Assembly (NCBI RefSeq): GCF_026342405.1
Contig: NZ_JAPEMU010000001.1
Location: forward strand, 8,370,001-8,434,000
Length of the DNA stretch: 64,000 bases
From: Kitasatospora sp. NBC_00240
Lineage (GTDB): Bacteria; Actinomycetota; Actinomycetes; Streptomycetales; Streptomycetaceae
Reading direction: 5' to 3'
Made by a program: the position numbers and the translations under genes. Positions 7,068-15,391 of the stretch are shown piece by piece; position 1 is the stretch's first letter; each line of letters starts with the position of its first letter. The notes beneath the pieces were generated by a model. It saw only the letters and a list, made by a program, of their open reading frames with translations, searched no databases and was not told the origin of the DNA.

Positions 7068-10000
7068 ATGACGCACAGTCTCACACCGCAGAGCCTGAGC
7101 ACGCCGGGGCCGACCGCGCCCGACCCGACCGCTGCGGGCCTCGACGCGCCCGCCGGGGCCACGCCGGGCCTGAAGCCGCTCACCGTCGCCCGGCTCGATC
7201 TGGCGCCGCTGGAGCTCGCGCCGCTGGAGCCCGTGGCGGCCGGCCCGGCACCTCAGGACCTCGCGGCGCCGGTGGATGCCACCGGGGCCGAAGCGGCTTC
7301 CGGCGGGCTCGCGCTCTTTCCCGGACGCCCCGCCCCCGCGCCGCGGACCCTGGTGGACCTGCTGGACGACACGGTGCGGAGCCACCCGAACGAGCCCGCC
7401 CTCGACGACGGCCGCACCGCGCTCAGCTACCGGGCGCTGGCCGCCGAGGTCGAGACCATGCGCAAGCGGCTGGTCGCCGCGGGCGTGGCCGTCGGCGACC
7501 GGGTCGGGGTGCGCGTCCCCTCGGGTACGAACGACCTGTACGTCTGCATCCTCGCCGTCCTCGCCGCCGGCGCCGCCTACGTCCCGGTGGACGCCGAGGA
7601 CCCGGACGAGCGCGCGGCCCTGGTGTTCGGCGAGGCCGCCGTCAGCGCCGTCCTCGGCGCCGGCCGCAGCATCACCCCGACCGGCAGCATCACCCCGACC
7701 GGCACCGGCACCCCGTCCGGTACCGGCGCCCCCGCCACGGAGGGCGCCCCGGCCGCCGCGCCCGGCCGTCCGGGACCGGGCGACGACGCCTGGATCATCT
7801 TCACCTCCGGCTCCACCGGCAAGCCCAAGGGCGTCGCCGTCACCCACCGCAACGCCGCCGCATTCGTCGACGCCGAGGCCGCGCTCTTCCTCCAGGACGA
7901 GCCGATCGGGCCCGGCGACCGGGTGATGGCGGGGCTCTCCGTCGCCTTCGACGCCTCCTGCGAGGAGATGTGGCTGGCCTGGCGGCACGGCGCCTGCCTG
8001 GTCCCCGTGCCGCGCTCCCAGGTGCGCAGCGGCGCCGACCTGGGCCCGTGGCTCGCCGAGCAGGAGATCACCGTGGTGTCCACGGTGCCGACCCTCGCCG
8101 CGCTCTGGCCGGCCGATGCGCTGATCGAGGTCCGACTGCTGATCTTCGGCGGCGAGGCCTGCCCGCCCGAGCTGGTGCAGCGGCTGGTCACCGAGGGCCG
8201 CGAGGTGTGGAACACCTACGGCCCGACCGAGGCCACCGTGGTCGCCTGCGCGTCCCTGATGACCGGCGACGGCCCGGTCAGGATCGGCCTGCCGCTGGAC
8301 GGCTGGGAGCTGGCCGTCGTCGACGAGGCCGGCAACCCCGTCCCGATGGGCGCCACCGGCCAGCTGGTGATCGGCGGGGTCGGCCTGGCCCGCTACCTCG
8401 ACGCCGAGAAGGACGCCGAGAAGTACGCCCCGCTCAAGTCGCTCGACTGGGAGCGCGCCTACCGCAGCGGCGACCTCGTCCAGGCCGAGCCCGAGGGCCT
8501 GCTCTTCCTCGGCCGCGCCGACGAGCAGATCAAGCTCGGCGGGCGCCGGATCGAGCTGGGCGAGGTGGACGCGGCCCTGCAGGCCCTGCCGGGCGTCGCC
8601 GGCGCCGCCGCGGCCGTCCGGACCGCCCGGGGTGGCAACCAGCTGCTGGTCGGCTACCTGGTCACCCAGGAGGGCTGGGACCACGCGGCGGCCGTCGAGC
8701 GGCTGCGTGCCGAGCTGCCCGCCGCCCTGGTGCCGCTGCTCGCCCCGGTCGACTCGCTGCCCACCCGCACCTCCGGCAAGGTGGACCGGGCGGCGCTGCC
8801 CTGGCCGCTGCCCGGCCTGGAGACCGGCGGGCCCGCCGAGCGGCTCTACGGCACCGAGGCCTGGCTGGCCGAGCAGTGGAGCGAGATCCTCGGCGTGCAG
8901 GTCACCGGCGCCCAGGACGACTTCTTCGCGATCGGCGGCTCCAGCCTCGCCGCCGCGCAGCTCACCACCCTGCTGCGGGCCCGCTACCCCTCGGCCGCCG
9001 TCCTCGACATCTACCAGCAGCCCGTGCTGCGCAAGCTGGCCCGCCACCTGGAGCGCTCCGCGCAGGGCGACGGCGCCACCCGCACCATCGCCCCCGTGCC
9101 GGCCCGCGCCAAGATCCTCCAGCTGCTGCTGATGCTGCCGCTGTTCACCCTGGTCGGACTGCGCTGGACGACCGCCCTGCTGGCGCTGGGAAACGTGCTG
9201 GCCTGGTTCGGCGGCTACCCGTGGGCGCCCACCGCCTCCTGGTGGGTGGTCGGCGCCGGCGCGGTGCTGCTGTTCAGCCCGCCGGGCAAGCTGGCCGTGT
9301 CGGCCGGCGGCGCCCGGCTGCTGCTACGCGGCCTGCGGCCCGGCAGCTACCCGCGCGGGGGCAGCACGCACCTGCGGCTGTGGACCGCCGAGCGGCTCGC
9401 CGAGCTGAGCGGGGCGACCTCGCTCTCCGGCGCCTGGCTGGTCCGCTACGGCCGGGCGCTGGGCGCCCGGATCGCCCCCGAGACCGACCTGCACTCGCTG
9501 CCGCCGGTCACCGGCATGCTCCGGCTCGGCCGGGGCTGCGCCGTCGAGGCCGAGGTCGACCTCTCCGGCTACTGGCTGGACGGCGACCGCCTGGAGGTCG
9601 GCACCGTCCGGGTCGGCTCCGGCGCCGTGGTCGGCACCCGCAGCACGCTCTTCCCCGGCTCCCGGGTCGGTAAGCGGGCCGAGGTCGCGCCCGGCTCGGG
9701 CGTCACCGGCCAGGTGCCGACCGGGCAGCGCTGGGGCGGCGCCCCCGCCAAGAAGCTCGGCAAGGCCGACCGGAGCTGGCCCAAGCAGCGCCCGCGCCGC
9801 CGGGCCCGCTGGGCGGCCGCCTACGGCGCCAGCGGCCTCGGTCTCAGTCTGCTGCCGGTGCTCTCCTCGCTGGCGGCCCTCGCCGTCGTCAGCGGGTTCG
9901 TCCGGCCCGGCGACAGCCTGGCGGACGCCCTGCGCGGCGCGCTGGTCGCGGTGCTGCCCGCCACCCTGGCCTTCGGCCTGACGTACGCGGTGCTGCTGGT

Positions 10001-11189
10001 GGCCGCCGTCCGGCTGCTGAGCGTGGGACTGCGCCCCGGCCACCACCCGCTGCACGGCCGGATCGGCTGGCAGGCCTGGACGGTCAGCCAGCTGATGGAC
10101 CTCGCCCGGGAGACGCTCTTCCCGCTGTACGCGGGCCTGGTCACGCCGCTGTGGCTGCGGGCGCTCGGCATGAAGGTCGGCAGCGGGGCAGAGGTGTCGA
10201 CGGTGCTGGCGCTGCCCAGCCTGACCACCGTCGGTGACGGAGCGTTCCTGGCCGACGACACCCTGATCGCGCCGTACGAGCTGGGCGGCGGCTGGCTGCG
10301 GCTCGGCGAGGCCGAGATCGGCGAGCGGGCCTTCCTCGGCAACTCCGGGATGACCGCGCCCGGGCGGGCCGTCCCGGACCGGGGCCTGGTCGGCGTGCTG
10401 TCCGCCACCCCGAAGAAGGCCAAGAAGGGCAGCTCCTACCTCGGCATGCCGCCGATGCGGCTGCCGCGCTCCGCCGCAGCCGGTGACCAGATCCTCACCT
10501 ACGACCCGCCGGCCCGGCTGCTCTGGGCCCGTGGGCTGGTCGAGGTCTGCCGGCTGGTGCCGGTGCTGGCCTCCGCCGCGCTGGGCGTGCTGACCCTGGC
10601 CGGGCTGGCGTGGCTGGCCGCGGCGGGCTCCCCGCTGCTGGCAGCGCTGCTCTCCGGCGTGCTGCTGATCGCCGCCGGCACGGTGGCCTGCCTGGTGTCG
10701 ATCGCCGCGAAGTGGCTGCTGGTCGGCCGGTTCCGCGCGGTCGAGCACCCGCTCTGGAGCGGTTTCGTCTGGCGCAACGAGCTGGCCGACACCTTCGTCG
10801 AGGTGCTGGCGGTGCCGTGGCTGATCGGCGCGGTGCCGGGCACGCCGGTGCTCAACCTGTGGCTCCGGGGCCTGGGGGCCAAGGTCGGCCGGGGCGTGTG
10901 GTGCGAGAGCTACTGGCTCCCGGAGGCGGACCTGGTCACCCTGGGCGACGGGGTCACCATCAACCGCGGCTGCGTCGTCCAGACCCACCTCTTTCACGAC
11001 CGGATCATGCGGATGGATACTGTGATCCTTCGTGAGGGTGCCACGCTCGGCCCTGGCGGGATCGTCCTGCCGGGCAGTACCGTCGGGGCCCGGAGCACCT
11101 TGGGGCCGGCCTCGCTGGTGATGCGTGCCGAGTCCGTCCCGCCGGACTCCCGGTGGCTGGGCAACCCCATCGAGGCCTGGCAGGCGTAG
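7068..11189 (+). CDS. pls: Pls/PosA-family single-module NRPS: polyamino-acid synthetase (epsilon-poly-L-lysine synthetase type)
   Basis: A 1373-residue membrane NRPS of the epsilon-poly-L-lysine synthetase class (S. albulus Pls is ~1319 aa). Order: proline/threonine-rich N-terminus (1-90); adenylation domain (~95-590) with FTSGSTGKPKG, NTYGPTEA, YRSGDLV and KLGGRRIELGE; carrier protein (~595-665) with the phosphopantetheine serine in DDFFAIGGSSL; then six hydrophobic helices in three pairs separated by three left-handed-helix acyltransferase-like C domains. There is no thioesterase, so the chain would be built iteratively at the membrane. GAGGAG lies 12 nt before ATG. Family members make poly-lysine, poly-ornithine or poly-diaminobutyrate; the monomer cannot be assigned by eye. 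A short repeat, SITPTG twice, is inserted in the A domain around residue 203. Confidence 0.93.
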   Translation: MTHSLTPQSLSTPGPTAPDPTAAGLDAPAGATPGLKPLTVARLDLAPLELAPLEPVAAGPAPQDLAAPVDATGAEAASGGLALFPGRPAPAPRTLVDLLDDTVRSHPNEPALDDGRTALSYRALAAEVETMRKRLVAAGVAVGDRVGVRVPSGTNDLYVCILAVLAAGAAYVPVDAEDPDERAALVFGEAAVSAVLGAGRSITPTGSITPTGTGTPSGTGAPATEGAPAAAPGRPGPGDDAWIIFTSGSTGKPKGVAVTHRNAAAFVDAEAALFLQDEPIGPGDRVMAGLSVAFDASCEEMWLAWRHGACLVPVPRSQVRSGADLGPWLAEQEITVVSTVPTLAALWPADALIEVRLLIFGGEACPPELVQRLVTEGREVWNTYGPTEATVVACASLMTGDGPVRIGLPLDGWELAVVDEAGNPVPMGATGQLVIGGVGLARYLDAEKDAEKYAPLKSLDWERAYRSGDLVQAEPEGLLFLGRADEQIKLGGRRIELGEVDAALQALPGVAGAAAAVRTARGGNQLLVGYLVTQEGWDHAAAVERLRAELPAALVPLLAPVDSLPTRTSGKVDRAALPWPLPGLETGGPAERLYGTEAWLAEQWSEILGVQVTGAQDDFFAIGGSSLAAAQLTTLLRARYPSAAVLDIYQQPVLRKLARHLERSAQGDGATRTIAPVPARAKILQLLLMLPLFTLVGLRWTTALLALGNVLAWFGGYPWAPTASWWVVGAGAVLLFSPPGKLAVSAGGARLLLRGLRPGSYPRGGSTHLRLWTAERLAELSGATSLSGAWLVRYGRALGARIAPETDLHSLPPVTGMLRLGRGCAVEAEVDLSGYWLDGDRLEVGTVRVGSGAVVGTRSTLFPGSRVGKRAEVAPGSGVTGQVPTGQRWGGAPAKKLGKADRSWPKQRPRRRARWAAAYGASGLGLSLLPVLSSLAALAVVSGFVRPGDSLADALRGALVAVLPATLAFGLTYAVLLVAAVRLLSVGLRPGHHPLHGRIGWQAWTVSQLMDLARETLFPLYAGLVTPLWLRALGMKVGSGAEVSTVLALPSLTTVGDGAFLADDTLIAPYELGGGWLRLGEAEIGERAFLGNSGMTAPGRAVPDRGLVGVLSATPKKAKKGSSYLGMPPMRLPRSAAAGDQILTYDPPARLLWARGLVEVCRLVPVLASAALGVLTLAGLAWLAAAGSPLLAALLSGVLLIAAGTVACLVSIAAKWLLVGRFRAVEHPLWSGFVWRNELADTFVEVLAVPWLIGAVPGTPVLNLWLRGLGAKVGRGVWCESYWLPEADLVTLGDGVTINRGCVVQTHLFHDRIMRMDTVILREGATLGPGGIVLPGSTVGARSTLGPASLVMRAESVPPDSRWLGNPIEAWQA

Positions 11190-11349
11190 CGGTCCCTCGG
11201 GTACCGCAGGGCCGTACGGCGGCACCGGCCCCGGCACGCCCGCCGCGCCGGGACGGGCGCCGCCCGACCGCACCCGCCGCAGACAGCACGACCGCCCACA
11301 CAGCACGCCCGCAACCCGGAGCACACCCGCCCCGCACAGCACACACGCT

Positions 11350-11393
11350 CCACCCGCCCCACCCGCCCCACCCGCCCCACCCGCCCCACCCGC
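11350..11393 (+). repeat. 9-bp tandem repeat in the pls-aminopeptidase spacer
   Basis: CCACCCGCC is repeated about five times without interruption between the synthetase stop (11189) and the aminopeptidase start. The surrounding 280-bp spacer is C-rich and purine-poor and carries no convincing gene. Confidence 0.8.
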
Positions 11394-11468
11394 AAACGCA
11401 GAACACCGTACGCGGTACACCGCACGCCGCACAGCGCAGGTCAGAGATCGCAGGGAGTGTACGAACCG

Positions 11469-12818
11469 GTGAGTCCCAAGCAGCTGCCCGCCCCCGGCGT
11501 GGACACCTACTTCCCGGGACGCGGCGACGCCCGGTACCGGGTCCACCGCTACGAACTGGCACTGGACTACCGGCCCGGCCCCAACCGGCTCGGCGGCACC
11601 GCGCGGCTCAGCGCCGTCGCGGGCGCCGAGCCGCTGCGCGAGTTCGCGCTCGACCTGGCCGAGTTCCGGATCGGCCGGATCCTGGTGGACGGGCGGGCCG
11701 CGCACTACACCCACCGGGCCGGCAAGCTGCGGATCCGGCCGGCCAAGGCCCTCGCGGCCGGCGCCGCCTTCACGGTCGAGGTGCACTACACCGGCAACCC
11801 GAAGCCGGTCCGCAGCCAGTGGGGCGGCCTCGGCTGGGAGGAGCTGACCGACGGCGCGCTGGTCGCCAGCCAGCCCGTCGGCGCGCCGTCCTGGTACCCG
11901 TGCAACGACCGGCCGGCGGACAAGGCCTCGTACCAGATCTCGATCACCACGCCGTCGCCCTACACGGTGATCGTCGGCGGCCGGCTGCTCACCCGCACCA
12001 CCCGTGCCTCCAGCACCACCTGGGTCTACGAGCAGGCGGCGCCCACCTCCAGCTACCTGGTGACGGTCTCGATCGGCCAGTACGAGACGCTGCGGGTCAC
12101 CGACCCGGCCGCCGGGGTCGAGCCGCTGCGCCGGGTGCCGCAGACCGCTTACCTGCCCACCCCGCTGATGCCGCGGTTCACCCACGACTTCGGCCGCCAG
12201 CCCCAGATGATGCACCTCTTCGAGGAGCTCTTCGGGCCGTACCCGTTCGGCGAGTACGCGGTGGTCGTCGCGGACGAGGAGCTGGACGTCCCGTTCGAGG
12301 CGCAGGGGGTGTCCACCTTCGGGGCCAACCACCTGGACGGCATCCGGGGCTCCGAGCGGCTGGTCGCCCACGAGCTGGCCCACCAGTGGTTCGGCAACAG
12401 CGTGACGATCGCCGACTGGCGGCACATCTGGCTGAACGAGGGCTTCGCCAAGTACGCCGAGTGGCTCTGGGCCGAGCGCTCCGGCGGCCGCACGGCCGCT
12501 CAGCACGCGGCCACCGCGCACGGCAAGCTGGCCGCCCTGCCGCAGGACCTCCGGCTGGCCGACCCCGGCAAGAAGCTGATGTTCGACGACCGGCTCTACG
12601 AGCGCGGCGGGCTCACCGTGCACGCGCTGCGCTGCGAATTGGGCCACGAGGCGTTCTTCCGGATGGTCAAGGACTGGACCGCGATACACCGGCACGGCGT
12701 GGTCAGCACCGCCGACCTGGTCGCGCACGCCGGTCGCTACACCGACCGCCGGCTCGACGCCCTGCTCGACGCCTGGCTCTGGCAGGGCCCGCTGCCCCCG
12801 CTGCCGGTCGCCCCCTGA
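11469..12818 (+). CDS. M1-family zinc aminopeptidase, probable polyamino-acid-degrading enzyme (Pld type)
   Basis: A 449-residue M1 metallopeptidase that removes N-terminal residues. It has the zinc motif HELAHQWFGN (about residues 301-305) followed by the third ligand in WLNEGFAKY, and the gating QGVSTFGANH region typical of short bacterial M1 enzymes. There is no clear signal peptide. In S. albulus the epsilon-poly-lysine-degrading enzyme PldII is an M1 aminopeptidase encoded beside pls, and this gene holds the same position, so self-protection or recycling of the polymer is likely. GTG at 11469 has AGGGAG 11 nt upstream; the GTG at 11457 overlaps that ribosome site and is rejected. Confidence 0.88.
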   Translation: MSPKQLPAPGVDTYFPGRGDARYRVHRYELALDYRPGPNRLGGTARLSAVAGAEPLREFALDLAEFRIGRILVDGRAAHYTHRAGKLRIRPAKALAAGAAFTVEVHYTGNPKPVRSQWGGLGWEELTDGALVASQPVGAPSWYPCNDRPADKASYQISITTPSPYTVIVGGRLLTRTTRASSTTWVYEQAAPTSSYLVTVSIGQYETLRVTDPAAGVEPLRRVPQTAYLPTPLMPRFTHDFGRQPQMMHLFEELFGPYPFGEYAVVVADEELDVPFEAQGVSTFGANHLDGIRGSERLVAHELAHQWFGNSVTIADWRHIWLNEGFAKYAEWLWAERSGGRTAAQHAATAHGKLAALPQDLRLADPGKKLMFDDRLYERGGLTVHALRCELGHEAFFRMVKDWTAIHRHGVVSTADLVAHAGRYTDRRLDALLDAWLWQGPLPPLPVAP

Positions 12819-12864
12819 ACCCTGATCGCTGAACCCTGATCGCTGAACCCTGATCGCTGAACCC
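12816..12864 (+). repeat. 14-bp tandem repeat spanning the aminopeptidase stop codon
   Basis: TGAACCCTGATCGC occurs three and a half times in direct tandem. The TGA of the first unit is the stop codon of the M1 gene, so every unit starts with a stop in the same phase only where frame permits. It looks like replication slippage with no obvious hairpin. Confidence 0.85.
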
Positions 12865-12915
12865 GGGGCCGCCCGGCGGCTTGCGCCGGCCGCGCGGCCC
12901 CGGGACAGTGGCGGG

Positions 12916-13362
12916 ATGACGACCGATGAGCGGGCGATGCTGGCGGTGGCGCTGGAGGAGGCCCGCCGCGGCCTCGCCGAGGGCGGGATCCCGGTCGGCG
13001 CGGCCCTCTTCGGCCCGGACGGGGTGCTGCTGGGCCGGGGCCGCAACCGCCGCGTCCAGGACGGCGACCCGTCCGTGCACGCCGAGACGGCGGCCTTCCG
13101 CGCGGCCGGTCGGCTCCGCGGCTACGGCCGGACGACCATGGTGACCACGCTCTCGCCCTGCTGGTACTGCAGCGGCCTGGTCCGCCAGTTCGGCATCGGC
13201 CGGATCGTGGTCGGGGAAGCCAGGACCTTCCACGGCGGGCACGACTGGCTGGCCGAGCACGGCGTGCGGGTGACGGTGCTGGACGACGAGGAGTGCGCCG
13301 CCCTGATGCGCGGCTTCGTCGCGGACCGCCCCGAGCTCTGGCACGAGGACATCGGCGAGTAG
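12916..13362 (+). CDS. Nucleoside/cytosine deaminase (CDA superfamily)
   Basis: A 148-residue zinc hydrolase of the cytidine/deoxycytidylate deaminase superfamily. The zinc and proton-shuttle motif is HAETAAF (residues ~55-61), and the two cysteine ligands are in LSPCWYCSGLV. The C-terminal FHGGHDWLAEHGVRV segment is like yeast-type cytosine deaminases. It is cytosolic and would deaminate a base such as cytosine; the exact substrate is open. It lies 97 nt after the aminopeptidase in the same direction and is found next to pls-pld pairs in other actinomycetes as far as I recall, but a functional link is not evident. Confidence 0.85.
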   Translation: MTTDERAMLAVALEEARRGLAEGGIPVGAALFGPDGVLLGRGRNRRVQDGDPSVHAETAAFRAAGRLRGYGRTTMVTTLSPCWYCSGLVRQFGIGRIVVGEARTFHGGHDWLAEHGVRVTVLDDEECAALMRGFVADRPELWHEDIGE

Positions 13363-13472
13363 CGCGGCCGCCCCGCCCGCCGTACCGCGCCGCCCGCCGC
13401 ACCGGGCGGCCGCCCCACGGGTGCCGTGCTGCCGGGGCCGCACGCCGTGCGGTTGACCAGTTGCCCGACGTC

Positions 13473-14192
13473 TCAGGCGTTCAGGGTGGTGATGTTCCAC
13501 CAGCGTTCGTCGCCCAGGTCGAGGGTGACGGGTGCCGGTGCGCCCGTGGTGCGGCGCAGCAGCGCGTCGTAGCTGTGGGCGGGCAGCGGGCGGGTGGTCC
13601 AGGGCAGGCCGTCGTGGCCGGCGTCGGGGACGGCGGGGATGCTCAGCTCCAGGGCGCTCGCCAGGTCGGTCTGGGTCACCCCGTCCGGCACCCGCTGCAG
13701 GGTGATGATCTGCTCGAAGTGCGGGCGCTGGACCAGGCGGTGGGTCAGGTGGGCCTCCTCGCCCTTCCCGAACAGCAGGTAGGTGAGGTGCGTCGGGAAC
13801 GGCTCGTCGCTGAAGCGGCGGAAGTTCAGGACCCGCCGGATCCGCGCGGTGAAGCCGCCCGAGATGGGTTCCCAGATGCGGTCCTCGCCGTTGCCGGTCT
13901 GGGTGACCCGGTCCAGCCGGGCCGGGTACTCGGTCACCGAGCCGTCGCCGATCGGCGGCAGCACCATGTTCTCGGTGTTGCGCACCGCGTGCCAGCTCGC
14001 GGGGCGGTCGGCCTGGTCCTTGAGGTAGATGTCGACGATGTCGGTGGGCAGGTCGTACTCCACGAGCACCTGGTAGCGGTGCTCGGCCATCCCGAACATG
14101 GCCAGGTGGTGCCCGAAAACGGTGTCCTTGCCGGCCAGGATGAAGGAGTGGACCGAGGGGTCCTCGTGGTCGTGGTCGTGACGTGTCGTCAT
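13473..14192 (-). CDS. Unrecognised third protein of the CTQ-oxidase operon
   Basis: A 239-residue soluble protein that I cannot assign to a family. The N-terminus is His/Asp rich (MTTRHDHDHEDPSVHSF), followed by alternating strands such as GHHLAMFGMAEHRYQVLVEY and later FTARIRRVLNFRRFSD and HLTYLLFGKGEEAHLTHRLV. No signal peptide or membrane helix is seen. ATG 14192 overlaps the flavoprotein stop by 4 nt, and AAGGA is 7 nt upstream. Translational coupling to the oxidase and its maturation flavoprotein suggests a role in cofactor maturation, substrate delivery or peroxide/metal handling (inference only). Confidence 0.75.
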   Translation of the reverse strand: MTTRHDHDHEDPSVHSFILAGKDTVFGHHLAMFGMAEHRYQVLVEYDLPTDIVDIYLKDQADRPASWHAVRNTENMVLPPIGDGSVTEYPARLDRVTQTGNGEDRIWEPISGGFTARIRRVLNFRRFSDEPFPTHLTYLLFGKGEEAHLTHRLVQRPHFEQIITLQRVPDGVTQTDLASALELSIPAVPDAGHDGLPWTTRPLPAHSYDALLRRTTGAPAPVTLDLGDERWWNITTLNA

Positions 14193-15391
14193 GCCGGATC
14201 CTTTCGTGAGGGGTTCTGCGGGGGTGGGGGTAGGAGGTGGCGCCGTCGCCAGAACGGCCGCTCGCTCCAGCGGCCCTCGGCGGCGTACACCATGTGGTGG
14301 TTGCGTCGGTATGCGGCGAGCACCGCGGTCACCTCGGCGTGGTAGGCGTCGAGGGCGCCGGGGTCGCCGCCGAGGTGGGCGTGGACGGCCGCCGCCCCGG
14401 TCCCACCGGTGTGCAGAGCGGTGAGGATGCCCTGCGAGGAGACCGGGTCGAAGGCCGCGACGGCGTCCCCGACGGCGGTCCAGCCCGGGCCGCTGGGCCG
14501 GTCGAGGTGGGCCGAGTGGGCGGGCGCCCGGCGGGGGCGGCCCGGACCGGGCGGCGGATGGGCGCCGGCGCGGGCCGCGATGTGTCCGGTGGTGTCCAGC
14601 AGCCGCAGGAAGCCGTCCCGGGTGCGTAGTTCGCAGGGCGCGAGGTCGGTGTCGGTGAAGTACGCGAGCAGGCGTCGTCCGCCCGGCAGCAGCGTGGTGT
14701 ACCACCAGCCGTCCTCGGCGGCCTCCACCAGCGAGGAGCTCTCGCCGGGGCGGCCGCGCGGGTCGGGGTCGAGTTCCAGGCAGGTGGCGAACAGCCGGTC
14801 GTCCGGGTGTCTTTTCGCCGGACCGGCCGCGACCGACCCGCGACCGACCCGGGCTCCGGGGGTTCGGAGGGCGCGGACGAGCGCCCGGCGGCGGCCGGTG
14901 GCGTCCACCAACCAGTCGCAGCGGACGGTGCGCTCCGCCGCCGTCCCGCGCAGGGCGACCAGCCAACCGCCGTCCCGGTGGTGCTCGGCCGGGCGGACCG
15001 TCGTACAGGTGGCGGCCTCGGCGCCGGCCGCCGCGGCCGCCTCGCGCAGCCGGTGGTCGAAGCGCCCGCGGTCCAGGTGCCAGCCCGGCCCGTTCGGGTC
15101 ACGGATGAAGTCCGTGCCGTGCAGGGCGGGCGAGCCCCAGGAGGACAGGTTGGCGTAGCAGGGCAGGTGCCCGGTGGCGAGCGGGAGGTCACCGGCGCCG
15201 AGGTCGCGCAGGAGCACCCGGGCGACCGAGGGCAGGGCCTCGCCGACCTTGGCCGGCCCGTTGCCGGCGTCGGCGAGCAGGACGCGCCGCCCGGCCCGGG
15301 CCAGGGTGAGCGCGGCGGTGGCCCCGGCCGGGCCGCCGCCCGCGACCACCACGTCGTAGTGGCCGTCCCCGCCGCTTCGGCGGGCCGCCAT
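14189..15391 (-). CDS. LodB/GoxB-type FAD-dependent maturation flavoprotein
   Basis: A 400-residue FAD protein with the dinucleotide-binding motif VVVAGGGPAGATAALTLAR at its N-terminus, the second FAD motif around WTAVGDAVAAFDPVSSQG (GD-box) and tryptophan-halogenase-like organisation. In the characterised lodAB and goxAB pairs, this flavoprotein is required to build the cysteine-tryptophylquinone (CTQ) of the partner oxidase. The gene directly follows the LodA-like gene and overlaps it by one base (TGATG), and overlaps the next gene by 4 nt. Family and context agree; direct activity is inferred. Confidence 0.85.
   Translation of the reverse strand: MAARRSGGDGHYDVVVAGGGPAGATAALTLARAGRRVLLADAGNGPAKVGEALPSVARVLLRDLGAGDLPLATGHLPCYANLSSWGSPALHGTDFIRDPNGPGWHLDRGRFDHRLREAAAAAGAEAATCTTVRPAEHHRDGGWLVALRGTAAERTVRCDWLVDATGRRRALVRALRTPGARVGRGSVAAGPAKRHPDDRLFATCLELDPDPRGRPGESSSLVEAAEDGWWYTTLLPGGRRLLAYFTDTDLAPCELRTRDGFLRLLDTTGHIAARAGAHPPPGPGRPRRAPAHSAHLDRPSGPGWTAVGDAVAAFDPVSSQGILTALHTGGTGAAAVHAHLGGDPGALDAYHAEVTAVLAAYRRNHHMVYAAEGRWSERPFWRRRHLLPPPPQNPSRKDPA

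Noticed and set aside
9324..13046. A 1240-codon frame antisense to pls and the aminopeptidase
   Set aside because: Repetitive Gly/Arg/Val/Gln composition typical of antisense GC-rich codons, and the sense strand holds clear domains.
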